NCBI RefSeq assembly: GCF_000069945.1
Contig: NC_010545.1
Span: forward strand, 2,046,001-2,110,000
Direction of reading: 5' to 3'
DNA length: 64,000 bases
Source: Corynebacterium urealyticum DSM 7109
GTDB taxonomy: Bacteria > Actinomycetota > Actinomycetes > Mycobacteriales > Mycobacteriaceae
Positions 35,052 through 44,995 of the stretch are shown piece after piece. A program made the position numbers and the translations under genes. The notes beneath the pieces were generated by a model. The model did no database searches and was not told the origin of the DNA. It worked only from the letters and a program-made list of their open reading frames with translations. Each line of letters starts with the position of its first letter. The stretch's first letter is position 1.

Positions 35052-37973
35052 TTAGTCCTCGATGGCGAATGCTTCGAGCGGCGGGCAGGAGCACACGAGG
35101 TTGCGGTCGCCGTAGGCGTTGTCGATGCGGCGCACCGGCGGGAAGTACTTCGTCGTGCGCAGCCCGTCCACCGGGAAGGCTGCCTGCTGGCGGGAGAACT
35201 TGCCGCCGGAGACGGCCTCCTCGAAGTCGTCACGGGTCACGCTGAAGGCGGTGAACGGTGCGTGGCGCAGGACGGACTCCTCGACGGTGACCTTGCCGTC
35301 GATGATCTCCTGGATCTCGCCTCGGATGGTGATCATCGCTTCAATGAAGCGGTCCAGCTCATCCTTGTCCTCGGACTCGGTCGGCTCGACCATCAGGGTG
35401 CCCGGCACCGGGAAGGCCAGGGTCGGGGCGTGGAATCCGAAGTCCATCAGGCGCTTGGAGACATCCTCAGCAGTCACGCCGGAGGCCTTGGTCAGTGCGT
35501 TGAGATCCAGGATGCACTCGTGTGCGACCAGGTCGTTCTTGCCCGTGTAGAGCGTCGGGAAGTAGTCGGCGAGCTTGCGGGAAATGTAGTTCGCGTTGAC
35601 CAGGGCCATACGGGAGGCTTCGGTCAGCCCCTCGTCGCCCATCATCGCGATATAGGACCAGGTGATCGGAAGCACACCGGCGGAGCCGTACGCTGCCCCG
35701 GAGACCGGCAGGCCAGTGTTCGGGTCCTCGGACTGCTCGACGGTCGCGTCGGTCGGCAGGAACGGGATGAGGTGCTCGGCCACGCAGACCGGCCCCACGC
35801 CCGGGCCACCGCCGCCGTGCGGGATGGTGAAGGTCTTGTGCAGGTTCAGGTGGGAAACGTCGCCACCAAACTGCCCCGGCTGGCCCAGGCCGACCAGCGC
35901 GTTGAGGTTCGCCCCGTCGATGTACACCTGGCCGCCAGCGGCGTGGACCTTGTCGCAGACCTCGCGGACGTGCTCCTCGAACACACCGTGGGTGGACGGG
36001 TAGGTGATCATGATGCCGGCGACTTCCGGGCCGTACTTCTCGAGCTTGGCGTCCAGGTCGTCCAGCAGGATGGAGCCATCCTCGGCGGACTTCACGGCCA
36101 CGACCTTCAGGCCAGCCAGCGCGGCGGAAGCCGCGTTGGTTCCGTGAGCGGAGGTGGGGATCAGCACCTTGTCGCGCTGATCGTCACCGCGGGAGAGGTG
36201 GTAGCGGTGGATCGCCAGCAGGCCTGCGAACTCGCCCTGGGAACCAGCGTTCGGCTGAACGGAGACCTTCGCGTAACCGGTGATCTTGGCCAGGCGCTCC
36301 TCCAGGTCATCGATGAGCTCCAGCCAGCCCGCGGCCTGATCGGCCGGGACGTGCGGGTGGATGCCCGCGAACTCCGGCCAGGTGATCGGCTCCATGGAGA
36401 TGGCGGAGTTGAGCTTCATGGTGCAGGAGCCCAGCGGGATCATCGTGCGATCCAGCGCCAGGTCACGGTCTGCCAGCTTGCGCATGTAGCGCATCATCTG
36501 GGTCTCCGAGGTGATGGTGGTGAAGATCGGGTGAGTGAGGATCTCGTCCTCGCGCAGCACCCCGAGGTCAGCCAGCGGGCCAGCGGAAAGGTCGAAGCCG
36601 GAGGTATCCGCGCTCGCGCCCTCCTTCTTCGCGACGACGGCCAGCAGCTCAGCGACGTCCTCATCCGTGGTGGACTCGCCGACGGAGATTCCGACGTGAT
36701 TCTCGTCGACCCTCCGCAGGTTGAAGCCCGCGTCCACCGCACGCTGCAGGACGGCATCCGCACCGCCCACGCTGGACACGTCCACGGTCACGGTGTCGAA
36801 GAAAGAGTCGTGTGCCAGGCTCAGGCCGGCCTCGGACAGGCCCACGCCCAGGGCGACCGCGCGGCCGTGCACCTGGGTGGCGATCTGACGCAGGCCAGCC
36901 GGGCCGTGCCAGACGGCGTAGAAGCTCGCCACGACGGCCAGCAGGGCCTGGGCGGTACAGATATTCGAGGTCGCCTTATCGCGACGAATGTGCTGCTCGC
37001 GGGTCTGCAGCGCCAAACGGTATGCCGGGGTGCCCTCGGCGTCCTTGGACACACCAACGAGGCGGCCCGGCATCTTGCGCTGCAGGGAATCGACGCAGGC
37101 CATGAAGCCAGCGTGCGGGCCGCCGAAGAACAGCGGCACACCGAAGCGCTGGGCAGAACCCACCGCGATGTCCGCACCCAGGGAGCCCGGGGAGGTCACC
37201 AGGACCTGGGCCAGCAGGTCAGCAGCGATCGTGACCAGCGCGCCGGCCTCCTTCGCAGCGGAGATCAGACCGCTCAGGTCGCGGATCCGGCCGGTGGACC
37301 CCGGGTTGGAGACCACAACACCGACCAGCGGGGTGTCTCCCGCGGCGGCGGCGAAATCAGCGGCGGTGGCGTCCTTAAAATCGACGACCTTGACCGGGAT
37401 GTCCGCAGCCTCGGCGCGGGCCTCAGTCACGGTGATGGACTGCTGATGGAGGGAGGAGTCCAGCAGCACCACACCACCCTGCTTGGCGGCCTTGGCATTG
37501 CCGCGAGCCATGAGCTGCACGGCCTCGGCGACGGCGGTGGCTTCGTCCAGCAGGGATGCGCCCGCGATCGGCAGGCCGGTGAGGTCCTGCACCATGGTCT
37601 GGAAATTCAGCAGCGCCTCCAGGCGACCCTGGGAAATCTCCGGCTGGTACGGGGTGTAGGCGGTGTACCAGCCCGGGTTCTCGACCACGTTGCGGCGGAT
37701 CACCGCGGGGGTGATCGTGTCGTAGTAACCGTTACCGATGAGCTGCTTCATCGGCTTATTCTTCGACGCCATCGCCTTGAGCGCGGCGAGAGTATCGGTT
37801 TCGGTCAGCGCGTCGGGCAGGCCGATCGGCCCCTCCTGAACGATGGAGGAAGGAAGGGCGGCCTCCGCGAGCGCAGCGGAGGACTCATAGCCCAGGAAGT
37901 CGAGGATCTCCTGGGTATCGCTGCCGTTGGGCCCGATGTGGCGGTGGACAAAAGCTGCGTGATCAGTAGCCAT
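35052..37973 (-). CDS. gcvP: Glycine dehydrogenase (decarboxylating), P protein
   Basis: PLP-dependent glycine decarboxylase of the glycine cleavage complex. About 973 residues, the fused homodimer-type length. N-terminal HRHIGPNGSDTQEILDFLGY; PLP Lys region in DVSHLNLHKTFTIPHGGGGPGVGPV; MIPLGSCTMKLNS and IDGANLNALVGLGQPGQFGGD are also clear. The ATG at 37973 is preferred to a TTG four codons earlier. First gene of the gcvP-gcvT-gcvH set. No glycine riboswitch is recognised upstream. Confidence 0.97.
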   Translation of the reverse strand: MATDHAAFVHRHIGPNGSDTQEILDFLGYESSAALAEAALPSSIVQEGPIGLPDALTETDTLAALKAMASKNKPMKQLIGNGYYDTITPAVIRRNVVENPGWYTAYTPYQPEISQGRLEALLNFQTMVQDLTGLPIAGASLLDEATAVAEAVQLMARGNAKAAKQGGVVLLDSSLHQQSITVTEARAEAADIPVKVVDFKDATAADFAAAAGDTPLVGVVVSNPGSTGRIRDLSGLISAAKEAGALVTIAADLLAQVLVTSPGSLGADIAVGSAQRFGVPLFFGGPHAGFMACVDSLQRKMPGRLVGVSKDAEGTPAYRLALQTREQHIRRDKATSNICTAQALLAVVASFYAVWHGPAGLRQIATQVHGRAVALGVGLSEAGLSLAHDSFFDTVTVDVSSVGGADAVLQRAVDAGFNLRRVDENHVGISVGESTTDEDVAELLAVVAKKEGASADTSGFDLSAGPLADLGVLREDEILTHPIFTTITSETQMMRYMRKLADRDLALDRTMIPLGSCTMKLNSAISMEPITWPEFAGIHPHVPADQAAGWLELIDDLEERLAKITGYAKVSVQPNAGSQGEFAGLLAIHRYHLSRGDDQRDKVLIPTSAHGTNAASAALAGLKVVAVKSAEDGSILLDDLDAKLEKYGPEVAGIMITYPSTHGVFEEHVREVCDKVHAAGGQVYIDGANLNALVGLGQPGQFGGDVSHLNLHKTFTIPHGGGGPGVGPVCVAEHLIPFLPTDATVEQSEDPNTGLPVSGAAYGSAGVLPITWSYIAMMGDEGLTEASRMALVNANYISRKLADYFPTLYTGKNDLVAHECILDLNALTKASGVTAEDVSKRLMDFGFHAPTLAFPVPGTLMVEPTESEDKDELDRFIEAMITIRGEIQEIIDGKVTVEESVLRHAPFTAFSVTRDDFEEAVSGGKFSRQQAAFPVDGLRTTKYFPPVRRIDNAYGDRNLVCSCPPLEAFAIED

Positions 37974-38069
37974 CAAGCTCAAACTTTCCGGTTTGTGGTG
38001 TGCTTATTCCGCCTAAATCCTATCGGAGGCTAAAGACAATAGTGTCCGGGGTCACGTTTTCAGGGGTGC

Positions 38070-38194
38070 GGGGTGGGGTGCCCCACCCCACGGGCTTCTT
38101 ATCCCCGCCCGCTGCCTGCCCTCTCTGGCGCACCCCTGGGGCCATCGAGGCAACGAACCCGAGCACCACTAGCCCAGCTCTTCGGAGCTGGGGC
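38070..38194. terminator. Two GC-rich hairpins between the type III Res gene and gcvP
   Basis: GGGTGGGG (38071-38078)/CCCCACCC (38081-38088), and GCCCAGCTC (38172-38180), loop TTCG, GAGCTGGGGC (from 38185). The second lies about 25 bp after the res stop on the minus strand and may end that transcript, though no T-run follows. The rest of the 243-bp gap must hold the gcvP promoter, which I could not assign. Confidence 0.5.
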
Positions 38195-38216
38195 TGGGTG
38201 CCGGGGAGGCACGCGG

Positions 38217-40847
38217 CTACAGCGCGTTGCTAACCGGATTAGCGAAGGCTTTGAGATCCTCCCAGGAGTCGGCACGGGCGGTGTCTTGCTCGTAGGCGAT
38301 CAGGTAGCCCCAGTGCTGGCCGGCGTAGGCACCCTCGGCCACCAGGCGGCGCACCAGTGCTTCGGCGGCCTTACGTTTGGACTGCACCCGGGCGTCATCC
38401 CGGCCGCGTTCGTCCTTGCCCTCGATGATCCAGTGCACCCCGTTGGTATCCAGGGCCACGAAGTCAGGGAAGTAGCGATCCTTAGCGTTGTAGAACACGA
38501 AGGCCTGATCCTGCGGATGCAGCCGGTGCCACCACACAATCCCTGGCGAGGTATTTAGCAGTCGTGCCAGCTGATACTCCCCGGTGAAGGAATCAAAAGA
38601 TTCCTCCGCGAACAGCGATTTGAACCAGCCGCCATACACCCGCCCGCGTACAAACTGCGCACGCGTCTCAATCTGGTCATGCACCTTCTCCCCCAGCGGC
38701 AATGTATAGCCGGCACCGGGCATCTTCTTAGGGTGAATGCTGGGCACCTCGCGGGTGGCCCGCAGGGTTTCGGTGATGTAGTCCTTAATCAGACCCAGCA
38801 GCTCAGCGCAAGCAGAGTCCAGGGACTTCACGGTCCACCCGGTGAAGCTCACGGCTTGCATGAACCTCGGTACCAGGAAGGTGGATACATAACGGCCGGT
38901 TGCTTCGGTCTTGGGTACCAGCGCCAGCTTCATCACCAGTTTCACCAATGTGTCTTGAGCGTCCGCATCCTCGACGTGTACGGAGTCCACCTCAGCGCTC
39001 TCGCGATCTTCAGCGCGGAGTTTCTTGCCTAGGACTGCGATGATTTCCTTGCGTAGCAGCACATCGCCTGCGGAGGTCACCCGCCGGGCTGCCTGCTCGA
39101 CCGCGCCGTCGCTGATCTCCGAGAGATCAATCGGTGGCTGCTGGAGGGTCATTGTGGTCACCGGGAAGTGGTATACGACGTCAGCGAAGCCGGGGTTACG
39201 GTCGATGGAGACCAGCTCCCACTGCGGTTCTTCCCTGCCGTCCCGGCCGGGGTCGATGATCTCCCGAACCCCCACCCCCGGTGTTCCCGCCGATCCGCTT
39301 TCACCGAGGGGAACCATTGCTGGCTGTGAGCCATCGCCTGCACTTCCGCCCTCGCCTGGGTCGGTGCTGTCGCCTGCTTCCGCGCTGCTCCCAGGGGCTG
39401 GCCAGGCGCCTGCCTGCCCGGTACCTGTGCCTGCCCCGGCACCAGCGCCGGGGTCTGTGGAGGATTCGGTGCCCGCGTTGGTGGCTCTGCGGATCGCTGC
39501 ATCCACATCTGCCTTGTCGGGTTCGGGGACAGCTTTTTCCAGGCCGAACTGCTGCAACACATTCTCAGCATCTAACAGCTCGGTGAAGGACTGGTGGGCG
39601 ATAATGTCCAGCTGGTCGATCTGTCCCACACCCGTGTACTTCCCGAAGGGCAACCGCAGCCCGCGACCCATCGTCTGCTGGGTCAATACCTCGGACGCCA
39701 TGGCCCGCAGAGTGACCACGACGGCGATATTCTTCACGTCCCAGCCCTCTTTGAGCTTGTTCACGCTCACCACCGCCAGCACGGGGGAATCAGGCCGGTC
39801 AAGCTGGTCGAGTCGACGCTGGGTCAACTCATCTTCGTGCTTGGAGTCCACCTGCAGCACGGCATCATCCCGGCCGAGGTACTCCGGGGTGCGCAACAGG
39901 TTAGCTATCTGGGTGGCGTGCTCCACATCGGAGCAGACCACGAAGGCCACCGCGTTCACATGATCGCGGCCCTCTGAGGCGGCATAGGAATCGTAGTAAG
40001 CCTGCTTGAGGGCCCGCAGCTGCAGCGCATCACGCAGTTGTTGCTCCTCAGAAGCCTCGTCGGTGCCGTACCCGGTCTTGCGAAATGCCAGTACGGGGGC
40101 CTTGACGTACTTGTCTTGGATGGCACGGTAAAGCGGGTACTCGAAGATCACGTGATCGGTCTTCTTATTCACCGATGCGGTCAACCCGATCGCGGCGGCA
40201 GGGTCGAGTTCCTTCAGTGCAGCATTAAACGCGGCGGCGCTAACGCCGTAGAGGTGGGATTCATCGGCGATGACCACCAGATCATCCAGCCCCTTCAAGT
40301 AGTCGAAGAGCACCCCGGCGTTTTCATCGAACCGGCGGGGTTTACGCCGCATAGCTTCCTGTGTGCCCCCGCGGGTATCCCCCTCGGTGGACTTCGGGGC
40401 GATGAGTTGCTGAATGTTGAAGATGAACGTCAGCACCGGCACCTCCCGCCCGAACGCGAGCTCGGCAGCACCATTCTGGCGGGCCACCCAGGCGGAATAA
40501 TCCTGCGGGGTCACCACCTCAGGCGGCACGGCTGAGCCTGTGATGTAGCGCGGCGCTCCGGGAGTGAAGTTCTGCACGGTCTTTGCCTGCACGGTTTTGC
40601 CTGGAGTGACGATCACCACGTTGCCGACACCTTGGCGGCGCAGGTATTCCACAAATGCGGCCATCAGGTACGTCTTGCCCACACCGGTAGCGAGGTTGAG
40701 CACCTGCATCACAGACGGGTCATAATCGCCGTCGAGAGTGAACACCAGCTGGCGCAGCGCCTCCTTATTCGGGGCACGCAGGTCGAACTCGGAGCTGATG
40801 GATTCCAGCAGGTCGGAATCAAAACTGATATTGAGCCTGGTTGCCAT
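38217..40847 (-). CDS. Type III restriction enzyme, Res subunit (helicase-nuclease)
   Basis: 876 residues. ATP-dependent DNA translocase with nuclease that works with Mod. Walker A LATGVGKT (about 52-59), DEAD-type box IADESH, helicase motif MGRGLRLPFGK, and C-terminal PD-(D/E)XK nuclease core YFPDFVALDTNG...IIEGKDE appear intact. A roughly 65-residue Gly/Ala/Ser/Pro-rich low-complexity insertion starts near SSTDPGAGAGAGTGTG, between helicase and C-terminal parts. The start shares one base with the mod stop (TAATG), so the pair is coupled. Predicted active defence enzyme; recognition site unknown. Confidence 0.88.
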   Translation of the reverse strand: MATRLNISFDSDLLESISSEFDLRAPNKEALRQLVFTLDGDYDPSVMQVLNLATGVGKTYLMAAFVEYLRRQGVGNVVIVTPGKTVQAKTVQNFTPGAPRYITGSAVPPEVVTPQDYSAWVARQNGAAELAFGREVPVLTFIFNIQQLIAPKSTEGDTRGGTQEAMRRKPRRFDENAGVLFDYLKGLDDLVVIADESHLYGVSAAAFNAALKELDPAAAIGLTASVNKKTDHVIFEYPLYRAIQDKYVKAPVLAFRKTGYGTDEASEEQQLRDALQLRALKQAYYDSYAASEGRDHVNAVAFVVCSDVEHATQIANLLRTPEYLGRDDAVLQVDSKHEDELTQRRLDQLDRPDSPVLAVVSVNKLKEGWDVKNIAVVVTLRAMASEVLTQQTMGRGLRLPFGKYTGVGQIDQLDIIAHQSFTELLDAENVLQQFGLEKAVPEPDKADVDAAIRRATNAGTESSTDPGAGAGAGTGTGQAGAWPAPGSSAEAGDSTDPGEGGSAGDGSQPAMVPLGESGSAGTPGVGVREIIDPGRDGREEPQWELVSIDRNPGFADVVYHFPVTTMTLQQPPIDLSEISDGAVEQAARRVTSAGDVLLRKEIIAVLGKKLRAEDRESAEVDSVHVEDADAQDTLVKLVMKLALVPKTEATGRYVSTFLVPRFMQAVSFTGWTVKSLDSACAELLGLIKDYITETLRATREVPSIHPKKMPGAGYTLPLGEKVHDQIETRAQFVRGRVYGGWFKSLFAEESFDSFTGEYQLARLLNTSPGIVWWHRLHPQDQAFVFYNAKDRYFPDFVALDTNGVHWIIEGKDERGRDDARVQSKRKAAEALVRRLVAEGAYAGQHWGYLIAYEQDTARADSWEDLKAFANPVSNAL

Positions 40848-42841
40848 TACTGCTCATCACCCTTGCTATAGCGGAATAGATCATCGGGCAGGGCGACCAC
40901 CCGCGAGCCCTTCACCGTTTTGCGCAGGTGCTCGCGCACCCCGTCCATGACGGTGGTCGCCGCCAGCACGATTGTCTCGCCGGGCTGGGTCTGGGAGGCC
41001 AGCCAGTCGACGATCTCGACCGTGGCCACGCCTTCCACCACCTTGAGCAAGGCATTGCCACGCCGGGCATCGAAAATATAGTCATCATCGGCGTGCAACA
41101 GTGTGAACCCGAGGTTGGCGGCCACAGACTGGATCAAAGCTTCGCCGGTGGCTGCTGCTGTGAGCATCACCCGGTCCAGCTCTGGGTTGTAGTCGAAACA
41201 CGCAGGCGACAGATGGGCGACCTGGAAGCCGCCGCCACCACGCCAGTTCAGCACTTCCTTCGTGCGCCTGGTCTTAGAGGCAGCCTTCAACGCCTTCGTC
41301 AGTGGGTTCTTCTTCGCCTCGGGGTCGTCTTTAATCAGCTTGTTCAGCACTCTCGTGAATTTCGCGGCATCTTCCGGCGAGACACCATCGGGGAGTTCGA
41401 CGTCATAGGCAGCGACGCGTTCCCCCTTCGTCCGCGTAATTCCGCCTGGGTCTTCGTCGTTGACGACCTTCTCCAGACGGGGACGCGTGAACGTCGTGAA
41501 CGTCGACTCCAACAACTCACACGTCACCCAACGACGCCCCATCTTCTGAGCTACCGCAGCCGTCGTCCCGGACCCAGCAAACACATCCAGCACGATGTCA
41601 CCAGGATTCGAGCCGATATGAATGATGCGTTCGAGGAGACGCTCCGGCTTCGGAGTGTCAAATGGCGTCAATGCTGGAAAGAGCGCTTTCAGCTCAGACT
41701 TGGCAGCGCGATTGTGGCCGACATCCTTGTTTTCCCACCATGTGCGAGGATTGTTGCCCTTGGTGGGAATATACGCTTTACGTCCGATTCCTCCCGTCGA
41801 ACGGATCAGAATCTCCGGGAGCGGATCGCCTGAAATGCGTCGTGCGGCCACCCGCTTACGTGCTTCATCGAGTGGAACATCCAAAACTAGCGCACACACA
41901 TCATCGGACGCCTTATCTCTAGGTACTCCTTCATTGCTGGCACGCCAATCAGCGTCATGAAGATTCTCCAGCCGATACGGAACCCACCCCTGCAAGCCGT
42001 CAAGAATGCGCTGTTGCGAATATCGCCAACTGGCACCTTTAGGAGGGCGCATCATTTCACCTGTCAGGGGGTTCTGGATCGCATAGCACATGCCTCCCGA
42101 GCCGTCGCCATGATTACCCGATGGGTTATCGTCCCACCAAGGTCCGAGGGGGTCATTGTCCGGATTAGAGAAGCGGGCATTGTCGGCTGCTGTGCGAAGA
42201 GCCTTGTTTGGCTCGAAGGCCTCGCTACGGCGGTAAACGATAACGAAATCCTGGTCCACCGAGAAACCCAAACCACGCCGAGGGGAGTCAGCCTTTTGCC
42301 AAACAATTTCTGCTTGAAAATTCCCCGCACCAAACACCTCATCCATCAGCACGCGCATCCGATGCACCTCAACATCGTCAAGGTGAACCCAGATCGACCC
42401 ATCATCGGCAAGCAGCTTCTTCATGTGGAGCAGTCGGTCGCGCATCATGGTGAGCCAGATGGAGTGCTCGAGGTTATCTTCGTAGGAGGCGAATGTTTGC
42501 GCGGTGTTAAAAGGTGGGTCGATGTAGATCAGTTTGACCTTGCCCACGTACTTCTCGGCCAACTCGGGCACCCGGGTGAGCGATTCGAGGACGTCGCCGG
42601 ATTCGCCGAGGATCAGAAGGTTCTCGTCCTGAGGCTCAAGGTCGGCGCGCTCGGAATAATCGAACTCCTCCGACTTCTCCGTTTGGCTGCCCTGCACGTA
42701 ATCGTCGTAGACGAGGGTGTGGGTTTCGCAGTAGCGCGGATCGGAAGGATCCACCCACGTGTAACCGTACTTGCCGGCCTCGGTGGGGATGAGGGCTTTG
42801 TCCTTGTTGTACCAGGTCAGCTGGAGGCGTTGCTTCGTCAT
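40847..42841 (-). CDS. Type III DNA methyltransferase, Mod subunit (adenine-N6, beta class)
   Basis: 664 residues. Modifies and recognises the target of the type III system. Catalytic motif IV is DPPF (108-111) with FNTAQTFASYEDNLEHSIW; motif I VLDVFAGSGTTAAVAQKMGRRW follows further on, the order of beta-class N6-adenine enzymes. Between them lies the target-recognition region. No simple-sequence repeats that would allow phase variation are seen. Begins MTKQRLQLTWYNKDK. Res follows with a one-base overlap. Confidence 0.9.
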   Translation of the reverse strand: MTKQRLQLTWYNKDKALIPTEAGKYGYTWVDPSDPRYCETHTLVYDDYVQGSQTEKSEEFDYSERADLEPQDENLLILGESGDVLESLTRVPELAEKYVGKVKLIYIDPPFNTAQTFASYEDNLEHSIWLTMMRDRLLHMKKLLADDGSIWVHLDDVEVHRMRVLMDEVFGAGNFQAEIVWQKADSPRRGLGFSVDQDFVIVYRRSEAFEPNKALRTAADNARFSNPDNDPLGPWWDDNPSGNHGDGSGGMCYAIQNPLTGEMMRPPKGASWRYSQQRILDGLQGWVPYRLENLHDADWRASNEGVPRDKASDDVCALVLDVPLDEARKRVAARRISGDPLPEILIRSTGGIGRKAYIPTKGNNPRTWWENKDVGHNRAAKSELKALFPALTPFDTPKPERLLERIIHIGSNPGDIVLDVFAGSGTTAAVAQKMGRRWVTCELLESTFTTFTRPRLEKVVNDEDPGGITRTKGERVAAYDVELPDGVSPEDAAKFTRVLNKLIKDDPEAKKNPLTKALKAASKTRRTKEVLNWRGGGGFQVAHLSPACFDYNPELDRVMLTAAATGEALIQSVAANLGFTLLHADDDYIFDARRGNALLKVVEGVATVEIVDWLASQTQPGETIVLAATTVMDGVREHLRKTVKGSRVVALPDDLFRYSKGDEQ

Positions 42842-42982
42842 CTACTCACGTTCTCCCGGTGAACCATCCCAGCTGCCGAGGGACTGATTGTCGAAGAATA
42901 AACACATAAGCAATACAGTATCCGAGCCCGCCGACACGGAGTCAGAGTATCGAAAGCAGAAACGATACCCTACCCTACTGCG

Positions 42983-43879
42983 CTAATAGCCCGCCTCCGG
43001 ATCAACCTCCGTGGGCAGCGGCTCCCCCGCCGCATAGGCCTCGGCCACGCGGACGGTGTGCTCACCAATTCGGCGGCGCACCGAGTACGGCGGATTGGCC
43101 AGGTGCGGCGTGATGACCACATTGGGCATCGTCCACAGTGGGCTATCGGCCGGTAGCGGTTCCGGGTCCGTGACGTCCAAGGCCGCGCCCGCGATCTCCC
43201 GCGAGTCCAGGGCCGCTATCAGCGCTTGGGTATCAATGAGCGGACCACGCCCCACATTGACCACAACCGCATGTGAAGGCATCGCCGCAAACGCCGCAGC
43301 GTTGCCCAGGTGCTTCGTCTCATCCGTCAGCGGCGCAACGAAGACGAAGTAATCCGCGCGCGGCCACACCGACTCAATGTCGCTAAAGGGAACGGCTTCC
43401 GCGCCGTCCACCGGACGGCCTGAGCGATTGACCGCGATGATTTTCACGCCAAACCCGGAGAGCATCTCAATGAGCCGCTTGCCAATCCCGCCCGCACCGA
43501 TGATCGCCACCGTCGTATTTTCAAACAGGAAAGAGGTGTACGCCTCCACCTCGTCGCGGTTGTCCCAGGTGTCCACACGCTTGTGCGCGTGCAGTTGGGC
43601 CAAGAGCAACGCAATCGTGGACTCAGCTACCGTCGAGTCGTAGAGTCCCGCGGCATTGGACCAGCGCACATTCGTCGAGCGGATGAGGTCGAGGATGTGG
43701 TCCACGCCCGCGAAAGGCACCTGCACGAATCCAATGGACTCGGGCAGCTCCGGGAAATCAGCTGGCTGCCCGTTAAAGACGAGGAACTCCGCGTCCTCCA
43801 GCGCGACACGCTCGTGTCCCGCAGCTTCGAGCGCCGCCGTGGTCTCCTCCCACGGCTCTGGCACAATTGCGTATTTCAT
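42983..43879 (-). CDS. D-isomer-specific 2-hydroxyacid dehydrogenase (paralogue 1)
   Basis: NAD(P)-dependent oxidoreductase of 298 residues. Rossmann motif IIGAGGIGKRLIEML, substrate Arg region VNVGRGPLID, catalytic Glu in DVTDPEPLP and catalytic His in VITPHLANP. The N-terminal catalytic segment is short compared with usual 320-residue members. Closely related to the gene just upstream (43893-44786), with the same opening (MKYAIVPEPWEETTAALE against MKFYMPRPWDETIADIE) and similar ends (PLPTEVDPEAGY, PMPTRVNATAGY). Substrate unknown. Confidence 0.83.
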   Translation of the reverse strand: MKYAIVPEPWEETTAALEAAGHERVALEDAEFLVFNGQPADFPELPESIGFVQVPFAGVDHILDLIRSTNVRWSNAAGLYDSTVAESTIALLLAQLHAHKRVDTWDNRDEVEAYTSFLFENTTVAIIGAGGIGKRLIEMLSGFGVKIIAVNRSGRPVDGAEAVPFSDIESVWPRADYFVFVAPLTDETKHLGNAAAFAAMPSHAVVVNVGRGPLIDTQALIAALDSREIAGAALDVTDPEPLPADSPLWTMPNVVITPHLANPPYSVRRRIGEHTVRVAEAYAAGEPLPTEVDPEAGY

Positions 43880-43892
43880 TGACTATGCCCCC

Positions 43893-44786
43893 TTAGTATC
43901 CCGCGGTGGCATTGACGCGGGTGGGCATGGGCTCGCCCGCCTCCCACGCCGCCGCGTTCTCGTTAAAAATCTTTCCCATGTGGAACGTCGCCACGTGCTT
44001 GGACGCCGCCATGTGCGGGGTCATCACGCAGTTGGGCAGCGCGTAGAGCGGGTGCCCGTCGGGCAGCGGCTCCGGATCCACGACCTCAAGGCCCGCCGCA
44101 GCGAGCTGGCCGTCGCGCAGCGCCGCCACGAGGTCGTCGGTGACCACAGTCCCCCCGCGCCCCACGTTGACAAATACCGCTGAGTCCTTCATCGCCGCGA
44201 AGAGTTCCACGTTGAAGAAACCAGCTGTCTCCGAGGTGAGCGGCAGAGTCGATACGACGAAGTCGAACCGGTCCCACTCCACATCCTTCAGCGTCACGGG
44301 ACCGGTTCGCGTGACCTCCGTGAGGTTGACATCAAACGGTCGCAGCAATTGCGCCAACCGCTTGCCGATGCCTCCAGCACCCACGATCGCCACCTCCCGC
44401 GGCCGGCCCTGCGCGTAGAGCCACGCCTGGGTTTTGTCGAGCTCCCGCGCGACGTCCCACGTCGCAGCCTGGGCAAAGGCTTTGTGGTGATGCGCGGCAG
44501 AAAGCATGAGCGCGAGCGCGGCCTCAGCGACGGGTTCGGCAAATGCCCCGGCCGCATTGCACCACGGCAGTCCGTCCGCGGTGATGACGCCAGCCTCAAT
44601 GAGTTGATCGACGCCGGTGTAGCAATGCTGCACCCACTGGATATTCGCGGGCATCTCCGGGATACGGTCAGGGCGCGGATCTGTATTGATATAGACCTCA
44701 GCTTCCTCAAGCCCCACATGTTCGTGGCCAACGCGTTCAATATCTGCAATCGTCTCGTCCCAGGGACGTGGCATGTAAAACTTCAT
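43893..44786 (-). CDS. D-isomer-specific 2-hydroxyacid dehydrogenase (paralogue 2)
   Basis: 297-residue paralogue of the downstream gene, 13 bp apart, same strand, so they form a two-gene operon. Rossmann motif IVGAGGIGKRLAQLL, VNVGRGGTVV with the substrate Arg, EVVDPEPLP with Glu, and MTPHMAASKH with the His are all present. Tandem duplication followed by divergence is the simplest origin; the two may handle different 2-keto acids or form a heterodimer. No other pathway gene is adjacent to show the substrate. Confidence 0.83.
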   Translation of the reverse strand: MKFYMPRPWDETIADIERVGHEHVGLEEAEVYINTDPRPDRIPEMPANIQWVQHCYTGVDQLIEAGVITADGLPWCNAAGAFAEPVAEAALALMLSAAHHHKAFAQAATWDVARELDKTQAWLYAQGRPREVAIVGAGGIGKRLAQLLRPFDVNLTEVTRTGPVTLKDVEWDRFDFVVSTLPLTSETAGFFNVELFAAMKDSAVFVNVGRGGTVVTDDLVAALRDGQLAAAGLEVVDPEPLPDGHPLYALPNCVMTPHMAASKHVATFHMGKIFNENAAAWEAGEPMPTRVNATAGY

Positions 44787-44995
44787 GGCCCCACCCTAGG
44801 GAATCTGGCAATGGGGAGCGCACAACCCCAATCGTGGGAATCCTCACCGGACCCCCGGCGGTTCCCGGCGCCTGGTGGCAACACACCCCCAGCAGGGCAC
44901 CGCCCATCATTAGGGCAGGGCAGACCACCACTAGCGGCAGGCCAGAAGCAACGCAATCTCAACCGGAAGGGGCATTTTCAGACTATGGTCATTTT

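Noticed and set aside
34416..38033. 1205-codon open frame antisense to gcvP and gcvT
   Set aside because: It is a shadow of GC-rich coding sequence on the other strand, without family similarity or a ribosome site; gcvP and gcvT explain the region.
37974..38216. Glycine riboswitch before gcvP
   Set aside because: No pair of glycine aptamer cores is visible; the region mainly has GC-rich hairpins.
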